Shown: positions 23,067 to 28,012 of the stretch, piece after piece
Position numbering within the stretch: position 1 is the first letter of the stretch
Layout: each line of letters starts with the position of its first letter
Origin: an uncultured Clostridium sp.
GTDB taxonomy: Bacteria > Cyanobacteriota > Vampirovibrionia > Gastranaerophilales > Gastranaerophilaceae
Length of the DNA stretch: 28,012 bases
Assembly: GCA_905212085.1 (NCBI GenBank)
Contig: CAJMDF010000025.1
Location: forward strand, 1 to 28,012
Direction of reading: 5' to 3'
Position numbers and translations under genes: made by a program
The notes under the pieces: model-generated
What the model was told of the DNA's origin: nothing
What the model saw: only the letters and a program-made list of their open reading frames with translations
Database searches by the model: none

Positions 23067-23867
23067 ATGAAACTGTTGATAAAAATTTTATTGGTTATGC
23101 TGTTGATCATTTCACCTGCTAAAGGTGTAAGTTTTGATGTCCTTGTATTACCTACGGATTTATTATCAACAAAAGAAAATTATTATAATTTTAACGAAAT
23201 GTCTGAAATTATAGCAAATGATATTATACAAGATTTCAATAATTCTAACGGGAAAATTAAATCACCTAATTTATATGAAGTTAGGAAAAAACTTAATCTG
23301 AATTCAGAACAAAAAATATTAGTACAAAATACACTAAACAAATTTAAATCAACACAAAATATTGACTACTCTGCACTAAAAAAAATCGGACAAGAGTTTT
23401 CCTGCAAATCAATTTTGCTGATTTCAAGTTCAGTTACCACAAACAAGAATTCAGCAAAAAGAAGTTTGTGGGAAGTCCTTGAAGTATCATCCGATTTTGA
23501 AACAGTATATCCATACAGACTGGAAACATCAATTGTATTAATTGATACTATAAATGACATAGTAATGTGGAGCAACCACTATTCAACCAAACTTGGGAAT
23601 AACGAAAATATTTTTTCTGCACAAAATTACGTCGAAGCAAATGAGTGGTTAAAAAAAATGAATTTGTATTCTAAAACAATCATATCACCAAGTGCTTCGC
23701 AAAATATTACCCTCAGATTTTTCCCAAAAGCAATAAGACCAATAGAAAATAATCAAACAGAAAACACTGGCGGGGCTTTAAAATTCGACAAAACGATTCC
23801 GCAAAATCCTCAAGAAAAGAATAAAAAAGATGATGATTTCTTCGGGGAAATGATTTACGGAATTTAA
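23067..23867 (+). CDS. Exported protein, possibly CsgG/TolB-N-like
   Basis: 266 residues from the ATG at 23067. An in-frame ATG at 23043 lies upstream of the -10 and would spoil the signal peptide, so it is rejected. Signal peptide MKLLIKILLVMLLIISPAKG. The body (VSFDVLVLPTDLLST, then a helix, YSALKKIGQEFSCKSILLISSSV, then strands YRLETSIVLIDTINDIVMWSNHYSTKL) resembles the alpha/beta pattern of CsgG or TolB N-terminal domains, in which a strand reports the level of a modifying partner. The match is by pattern only. The tail is Asn/Gln and charged residues. Its stop shares TTAA with the convergent gene's stop. Confidence 0.6.
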   Translation: MKLLIKILLVMLLIISPAKGVSFDVLVLPTDLLSTKENYYNFNEMSEIIANDIIQDFNNSNGKIKSPNLYEVRKKLNLNSEQKILVQNTLNKFKSTQNIDYSALKKIGQEFSCKSILLISSSVTTNKNSAKRSLWEVLEVSSDFETVYPYRLETSIVLIDTINDIVMWSNHYSTKLGNNENIFSAQNYVEANEWLKKMNLYSKTIISPSASQNITLRFFPKAIRPIENNQTENTGGALKFDKTIPQNPQEKNKKDDDFFGEMIYGI

Positions 23868-24166
23868 TTTACGGGATTACTGATTGTATCTCGTCTTTTA
23901 TCAACATTATTCAAATTATTTTGCAGCAACTTTTTATCCTGCATAGTTTTTTGATTTGCACTATCTGCATTTTGAATTAAATTCTTTTTTATATCATTTG
24001 TATTATATTTCATTTGTACATTCGGTTTTTGAATAGATTGATTCATTTCGACCTGAGCGGGAGTATTTGCAGCTACCTCATCCAATTCTTTAATTCTATC
24101 TTTTGCATCATAAAAAGCTATGAATGCAACTATTAATATTGAGAAAAACATTAAAGATTTTTTCAT
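23864..24166 (-). CDS. Membrane-anchored small protein, unknown
   Basis: 100 residues from ATG 24166; a GTG six codons upstream would place the AAGGAAAG ribosome site inside the gene, so ATG is preferred. N-terminal hydrophobic helix (MFFSILIVAFIAFY, about 6-19), then a hydrophilic tail rich in Asn, Gln and Lys with helical tendency. It is likely periplasmic. No family recognised. It overlaps the convergent exported protein gene by 4 bases. Confidence 0.6.
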   Translation of the reverse strand: MKKSLMFFSILIVAFIAFYDAKDRIKELDEVAANTPAQVEMNQSIQKPNVQMKYNTNDIKKNLIQNADSANQKTMQDKKLLQNNLNNVDKRRDTISNPVN

Positions 24167-24180
24167 ATCTAACTTTCCTT

Positions 24181-24213
24181 TCACAATATGATAAATTCTA
24201 ACTCACAATATGA
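24181..24213. repeat. Direct repeat upstream of the small zinc-ribbon gene
   Basis: TCACAATATGA occurs at 24181-24191 and 24203-24213, a 22-base step (two helical turns). It lies between two divergent genes. ATTCTAACT (24195-24203) is also matched by AGTTAGAAT (24261-24269), inside the promoter spacer of the plus-strand gene. Confidence 0.5.
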
Positions 24214-24248
24214 AATAATAAATTCAACAATCTATCAATTTTACGGAC

Positions 24249-24277
24249 TTGCACAAAAATAGTTAGAATGATAAAAT
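24249..24277 (+). promoter_or_regulatory. Promoter of the zinc-ribbon/radical-SAM unit
   Basis: TTGCAC at 24249-24254, 17-base spacer, TAAAAT at 24272-24277. Start near 24284; AGAGGAAAG precedes the ATG at 24314. Confidence 0.6.
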
Positions 24278-24313
24278 ATTCTTGTAATACAGAATTATTA
24301 AGAGGAAAGTTTT

Positions 24314-24487
24314 ATGGCAAGATTAATAAGACCAAGTTGGGCAATAAGATGTGTACAATCAGGTTGCAAAACATTATTTGAAGTAGCAAAATTAGAAGAT
24401 GGCAAACAACAAGAAGTTGTATGTCCAAATTGCGGAGAACATTACGTTTATCCGATTTATGATGAAGAAGAAAATAAAAATTCATAA
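24314..24487 (+). CDS. 57-residue zinc-ribbon protein
   Basis: MARLIRPSWAIRCVQSGC is followed by a charged middle and VVCPNCGEHYVYPIYD, with an acidic tail. C13 and C18 with C37 and C40 give a four-Cys ribbon. AGAGGAAAG lies 5 bases before ATG, so it is well expressed on paper. The radical-SAM gene starts 2 bases after its stop with no ribosome site, so the two are translationally coupled. The role is unknown; a helper or accessory of the radical-SAM protein is possible. Confidence 0.75.
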   Translation: MARLIRPSWAIRCVQSGCKTLFEVAKLEDGKQQEVVCPNCGEHYVYPIYDEEENKNS

Positions 24488-24489
24488 TT

Positions 24490-25416
24490 ATGTTTAATAA
24501 TACTGATAAGCGCTACAATCAATACAGCGCTCATTTAAAAAATAAATTCGGCGTTAAGGTATATAAAATTACTCTTGATGCCGGTTTTTCATGTCCAAAC
24601 AGAGATGGTACAATATCTACAGGCGGTTGTATTTTCTGTGACGATGGCGGGAGTTTTTCTCAAGCACACTCAAATCTTTTATCAATAGAAGAACAAGTAA
24701 AAATAGGTGCCGAAAAATTAAAAACAAGGTTTAAAGCACAAAAATTTATGTCATATTTTCAGGCATTTTCAAATACATACAAACCTGTCAAAGAACTTGA
24801 GAAAATCTACAATTCAGCTCTCAATCACCCTGATATTGTGGGAATTTCAATAGGCACAAGACCAGATTGTATTGATGAAGATAAAATTAAACTTATTTCA
24901 TCATATAAAGATGATTACTACACATGGATTGAATATGGTCTACAATCAATCCATAATAAAACATTAAAAAAAATCAATCGAGGTCATGATTTTGATTGTT
25001 TTTTAAGAGCTTATGAAAAAACAAAATCAGCAGGTATAAATGTATGTGTCCATGTAATTTTCGGGCTTTGGGAAACTCATGACGAAATAATGGAGACAGC
25101 ACAAAAATTAGCTGAACTTGGTGTAGATGGAGTAAAAATTCATATGCTATGTGCCCTTGAAGGAACGAAATTAGCCCAAATATATAAAGATGGGGGCATT
25201 AAATTTATGGATGAAGATGAATATGTCCAAACCGTTTGCGATTTTCTTGAATATTTACCACCAAATACAACAATTCATAGGCTTGCAGGCAACGGACTAA
25301 GTTCTGAATTGATAGCCCCGCAATGGTTAGGCAAAAAATTTGATTGCCTGAATAAAATTGATAGAGAATTTATTAAAAGGTCTTCACATCAAGGGAGTAA
25401 ATTTGTTTACAAATAA
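24490..25416 (+). CDS. Radical SAM protein, TIGR01212/YhcC-like
   Basis: 308 residues. The 4Fe-4S motif is C35-PNRDGTISTGG-C47-IF-C50, the long-spacing form of the radical-SAM cluster site typical of the YhcC group (related to Elp3). Other family segments are SYFQAFSNTYKPV, VGISIGTRPDC, EYGLQSIHNKTLKKINRGHD, HVIFGLWETHDEIMETA and the end RLAGNG. These proteins are thought to act on RNA, but the reaction is not settled. No ribosome site is seen; it is coupled to the zinc-ribbon gene. Confidence 0.9.
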   Translation: MFNNTDKRYNQYSAHLKNKFGVKVYKITLDAGFSCPNRDGTISTGGCIFCDDGGSFSQAHSNLLSIEEQVKIGAEKLKTRFKAQKFMSYFQAFSNTYKPVKELEKIYNSALNHPDIVGISIGTRPDCIDEDKIKLISSYKDDYYTWIEYGLQSIHNKTLKKINRGHDFDCFLRAYEKTKSAGINVCVHVIFGLWETHDEIMETAQKLAELGVDGVKIHMLCALEGTKLAQIYKDGGIKFMDEDEYVQTVCDFLEYLPPNTTIHRLAGNGLSSELIAPQWLGKKFDCLNKIDREFIKRSSHQGSKFVYK

Positions 25417-25554
25417 AACTTTATATGCGATAATATCTAGCGTAGAAGTTCAAAAAAAGAATGTAACAAAACATTAACAAAAATTAATTTTACCAGCAAA
25501 AAAATTTCTTTACACTTGTTAGGTATCTTGAAAATTACTTTAATGGAGAAAATT

Positions 25555-26220
25555 ATGTTATCAGTACAGCCTAAACTTTCTAACAATTATGGTCTTACAT
25601 TCGGAGCTAGAGAACAAAAACGAAAATTAACTCCTGAAGAAATTGAAGAAAAAAAATACCAAGAATCAAGACAAGAACTGATTTCTCAAAAAGAAGACTT
25701 AGAAGAAATTCTTGAAAATGATGAATTCAAACTACCAAAACCTGCAGAAAAAATAATTAAAGGCGGGGCAGTAGTCACTACAGGTTTATTAGGCGGAATG
25801 GCAACAGGCTGGGGTACAAAAAAGACAATCCAAGCATTCTCTAAAATTGGGCAATCTGCACCTGTACAAGGGATAAAAAAACAAATTAAAGCGACTAATA
25901 CATTTATTAAAGATGCTTTAAAAACTATTAATACAAAATTCAAAAAATCAGATGCTTATAAAATGCCTCTAGCTAAAATTAATAAATGGGAAAAAACTAA
26001 AGTAGGCGGTCCGATTATAAAATTTGCAAAAGCAGTTGGTAAAGGAATTAAAGCCGTTTATAATACTGTAAAAAATGGTATAAAATTTGTTTATAACAAA
26101 ATTACAGGTGTAAAAAAGGAAACTTATGAAAAAGCAACTGTCAATTTTGTAGGAGCTTCAGGTGGTGTAGCAGCTGGGGTTACAACATTAAAAGAGCAAA
26201 GTGAAGCAGGAGATAAATAA
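25555..26220 (+). CDS. Gly/Lys-rich membrane-interacting protein, short-motif family
   Basis: 221 residues from ATG 25555, which has GGAG 9 bases upstream; an earlier TTG at 25516 lacks support. A short N-terminal motif YGLTFGARE is followed by a charged helix (TPEEIEEKKYQESRQE), then a Gly-rich hydrophobic segment (about 70-88, GGAVVTTGLLGGMATGWG) and a Lys-rich amphipathic region with imperfect repeats (IKAVYNTVKNG, IKFVYNKITG). A second Gly/Ala segment sits near the C-terminus (VGASGGVAAGVTTL). No family recognised. It forms a two-gene operon with 26223-26705 (2 bases apart). Confidence 0.7.
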   Translation: MLSVQPKLSNNYGLTFGAREQKRKLTPEEIEEKKYQESRQELISQKEDLEEILENDEFKLPKPAEKIIKGGAVVTTGLLGGMATGWGTKKTIQAFSKIGQSAPVQGIKKQIKATNTFIKDALKTINTKFKKSDAYKMPLAKINKWEKTKVGGPIIKFAKAVGKGIKAVYNTVKNGIKFVYNKITGVKKETYEKATVNFVGASGGVAAGVTTLKEQSEAGDK

Positions 26221-26222
26221 TA

Positions 26223-26705
26223 ATGGCTATTTCTTTAAACGAAAGAATAACATTTACATCACAACCTGCTAACAACAATAACTCTGATAACAAAGATGCT
26301 GAAAAAAAAGTTGTGACAGGTGGCGGTGCTCTAGCTGCAACAACAGCTGCTGCCAGAACTAAAGCTGCAAAATCAGGATTTGATATGTTTGATTCTGCAT
26401 CAAAAGTATCTAAAGGAATGAAAGGTTTAACAGAAACAACTAAAACAGCTGCAGATGTTGCAAAAAAATCAAAAGGATTATTTGCCAAAGTTTCAGAAAA
26501 TGCAAGATGGGCTAAAAATGCGATATTAAACTGGGGCACCAAATTCAAATCAATGAAATATGTAAAACCACTAGTAGAAAACAAAATATTCAAAGCCGGA
26601 GCAGGTGCTTTAGGTTATGGCTTCGGATTCATTACTCTAATATCCGGAGTATCAGATATCGCAAAAGTTACAAGTGAAACTATTGAAAGTAAAGTTTCGC
26701 ATTAA
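26223..26705 (+). CDS. Gly/Ala/Lys-rich protein, sister of the preceding gene
   Basis: 160 residues. N-terminal LNERITFTSQPA, a polar linker (NNNNSDNKDAEKK), an Ala/Gly stretch (VTGGGALAATTAAARTKAAK), a Lys-rich amphipathic centre, and a Gly-rich hydrophobic segment near the end (about 125-147, GAGALGYGFGFITLISGV). The AGGAGA ribosome site lies inside the end of the previous gene, so the two are coupled. It shares the plan of that protein but has little direct sequence match. The function is unknown. Confidence 0.65.
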   Translation: MAISLNERITFTSQPANNNNSDNKDAEKKVVTGGGALAATTAAARTKAAKSGFDMFDSASKVSKGMKGLTETTKTAADVAKKSKGLFAKVSENARWAKNAILNWGTKFKSMKYVKPLVENKIFKAGAGALGYGFGFITLISGVSDIAKVTSETIESKVSH

Positions 26706-26728
26706 AATAATTAAGTTGTTAAATATAT

Positions 26729-26767
26729 AAAATCGTGCTAAGCTAAGCTTATGCACGATTTTATTTT
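26729..26767 (+). terminator. Terminator-like hairpin containing the folP start codon
   Basis: AAAATCGTGCTAAGC (26729-26743) pairs with GCTTATGCACGATTTT (26747-26762): 15 pairs, one bulge, a 3-base loop, followed by ATTTT. It fits a terminator for the two-gene operon ending at 26705, but the folP ATG (26751-26753) lies inside its right arm. Confidence 0.75.
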
Positions 26768-27875
26768 ACGAGAATTAAAAAAAACTGATATTGAAAACGA
26801 ACTAAAAAATGTAGGATTTGATAAATCCTACATACACAAAGCTGCAGAAAAATTTGATTATAAAAATATTAAAATATATTCTCTAACCCCTGCTCAAGCA
26901 AATATTTTAAAACAAACTGCAATATCAGTTGGAGCCGATTGTGCTACACATAGAGAAGTAATTACAGGCAAAATCGAAAAATCAAATTGTATTTTAGGTG
27001 CTAGTAAAAGTCAAATAAAAAAAATTGCAGAAAAATTAAAACATCAACCATTTAAATTAAAAGAACTTGGAGAATTATTACTTAATGAAAATAGCTTTGA
27101 ACATAAAGTCAAATTAGTCGGGATATTAAATATTACTGATAATTCTTTTTCTGACGGTGGGCTATATAACGACTTTGAAAAAGCTAAAGAACATCTTCTA
27201 CAAATGGTAAATGACGGAGCAGATATTATTGATATTGGGGCAGAATCAACAAAACCATATTCTTCTCCAATATCAGATAATGAACAATTAGAAAAATTAT
27301 TACCTATTATTGATTTTGCAAAAGACAAAATAAAAATAAGTATTGATACTAGAAGTTCAATTGTCGCAGAAGAATGCATTAAATCAGGTGCTGATATTAT
27401 AAATGATGTATCAGGATTTGATTATGATAAAAAAATGTCAGATGTAATTGCAAAATACAATATTCCTATAATTATTCAACACTCAAAAGGAACCCCTGAA
27501 AATATGCAAGATTCACCTAAATATAATGACTTAATGGAAGATATTTTCCTTAATCTGAAACAAAAAATTGAACTTGCAAATTCAAAAGGAATTGAAAATA
27601 TAATAATTGACCCAGGTATTGGCTTTGGAAAATCCAGAAAAGATAATTTTGAAATTATCAAAAGGATTGAAGAATTACAATCTCTAAATTGCCCAATAAT
27701 GCTTGGAATTTCAAGAAAAAGTCTTTTAGGAATGCAAAATGAAACAAACGAAATAAAAGACATTTACACATTAGCTCTAAACACACTAGCTATTGAACAT
27801 AAAGTTGATTATTTGAGAATACATAATGTATTACTGCATAAAAAACTTACCTCTTTATTGGAAGAGTTAAAATAA
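26751..27875 (+). CDS. folP: Dihydropteroate synthase with N-terminal extension
   Basis: 374 residues. The catalytic barrel starts near 120: LVGILNITDNSFSDGG (122-137), DIIDIGAESTKP (158-169), ISIDT (196-200), NDVSGFD (218-224), IIQHSKGTPENMQ, IIDPGIGFGK (285-294), GISRKSLLG and RIHNV (356-360; Asn for the usual Asp in HDV). It joins pterin pyrophosphate to p-aminobenzoate in folate synthesis. The first 119 residues are an extra domain (ANILKQTAISVGADCATHRE, then KHQPFKLKELG), similar to the extension found in some clostridial and archaeal enzymes. There is no ribosome site, and a hairpin covers the ATG. The AAA+ frame begins after its stop in the same frame. Confidence 0.93.
   Translation: MHDFILRELKKTDIENELKNVGFDKSYIHKAAEKFDYKNIKIYSLTPAQANILKQTAISVGADCATHREVITGKIEKSNCILGASKSQIKKIAEKLKHQPFKLKELGELLLNENSFEHKVKLVGILNITDNSFSDGGLYNDFEKAKEHLLQMVNDGADIIDIGAESTKPYSSPISDNEQLEKLLPIIDFAKDKIKISIDTRSSIVAEECIKSGADIINDVSGFDYDKKMSDVIAKYNIPIIIQHSKGTPENMQDSPKYNDLMEDIFLNLKQKIELANSKGIENIIIDPGIGFGKSRKDNFEIIKRIEELQSLNCPIMLGISRKSLLGMQNETNEIKDIYTLALNTLAIEHKVDYLRIHNVLLHKKLTSLLEELK
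26810..26832 (+). repeat. Perfect hairpin early in folP
   Basis: TGTAGGATTT (26810-26819), GAT, AAATCCTACA (26823-26832): a 10-base-pair perfect stem with a 3-base loop inside the coding sequence, codons 20-28. It lies about 60 bases after the start-codon hairpin. Confidence 0.75.
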
Positions 27876-27878
27876 ATA

Positions 27879-28012
27879 ATTTTAGCTTTATTAACACCTG
27901 AAAAAAGTGCATTACTTGTTGGTAAGCCTGGTATTGGGAAAACCGCGATAGTGGAAGGGCTTGCATATAGAATTCAAAAAGGATTAGTTCCTGATGCTTT
28001 AAAAAATTATTC
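27879..28012 (+). CDS. Clp-like AAA+ ATPase fragment without visible start
   Basis: The frame runs off the right edge. It reads ILALLTPEKSALLVGKPG then IGKTAIVEGLAYRIQKGLVP: a Walker A site GKPGIGKT and the ClpA/B/C-type AIVEGLAYRI helix. The frame is the same as folP and follows its TAA (27873-27875) directly. Before Walker A there is no ATG, GTG or TTG; ATA (27876) or ATT (27879) are the only near-start codons, with GGAAGAG about 12 bases upstream of the ATT. It may use a rare ATT start, may be a 5'-deleted copy, or may be reached by readthrough. The end of the protein is not in the window. Confidence 0.7.
   Translation, partial: MLALLTPEKSALLVGKPGIGKTAIVEGLAYRIQKGLVPDALKNY

Noticed and set aside
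26180..26593. 137-residue Ala/Val-rich frame on the minus strand
   Set aside because: It is antisense of the Ala/Lys-rich gene at 26223, whose codons give long open frames on the other strand. No start context.
1..28012. tRNA, rRNA, CRISPR arrays, insertion sequences, prophage or att sites
   Set aside because: I looked for T-loop words, regular repeats with spacers, transposase motifs and terminal repeats and saw none. This was by eye and could miss a divergent tRNA.

Overview
The window is about 30% GC, densely coded, and carries roughly thirty protein genes plus one good candidate small RNA. Everything uses the standard bacterial code. The most likely source is a non-photosynthetic relative of Cyanobacteria (Vampirovibrionia/Melainabacteria, order Gastranaerophilales). 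The reasons are the low GC, a prepilin N-terminus of the FTLAEVLITLG type that is abundant in that group, a FliA/SigF-like sigma factor, split FtsL/FtsB-like division genes, and several short-motif Gly-rich proteins that I know only as uncharacterised. This placement is an inference from style, not from a marker gene.

Layout. 1-3412: end of a metallophosphoesterase, a CNNM/CorC-type membrane protein, a FliA/WhiG-type sigma factor, and a convergent OmpA-like protein. 3475-6597: an M16-family protein without its zinc motif, thymidylate kinase, a lineage-type membrane protein and a DUF429-like protein. 6610-10805 (minus strand): gyrB, a terminator, then adk-map, a remnant of the secY-adk-map order. 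10911-12125: a prepilin-like gene whose start is out of frame, and an 8-Cys small protein. 12189-14992 (minus): a degenerate HD-GYP protein and the division pair rsmH-ftsL-like. 15009-15336: a candidate sRNA and a divergent AbrB-like 54-residue regulator sharing a perfect palindrome. 15721-17190: gltX. 17327-22390 (plus): a secreted beta-rich protein, an FtsB-like protein, a TPR protein, a secreted HExxH protein and an S41 protease. 22392-25416: a zinc-ribbon protein, cdd, two envelope proteins, and a small zinc ribbon coupled to a radical-SAM protein. 25555-27875: two Gly/Ala-rich proteins and folP. The window ends inside a Clp-like AAA+ domain with no visible start codon.

How it works together. 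Much of the window is housekeeping (nucleotide metabolism, tRNA charging, gyrase, folate, N-terminal processing) mixed with envelope and division genes. Two themes recur. First, several genes lack a Shine-Dalgarno and have a -10-like hexamer 6-9 bases before the ATG, which suggests leaderless transcripts. Second, five convergent gene pairs end within 1 base of each other or overlap, with no terminator between them. The most unusual spot is 15000-15340. There a small AbrB-fold regulator, a 28-base operator-like palindrome, a terminator-ended small RNA and the start of the rsmH division operon are packed into about 340 bases.
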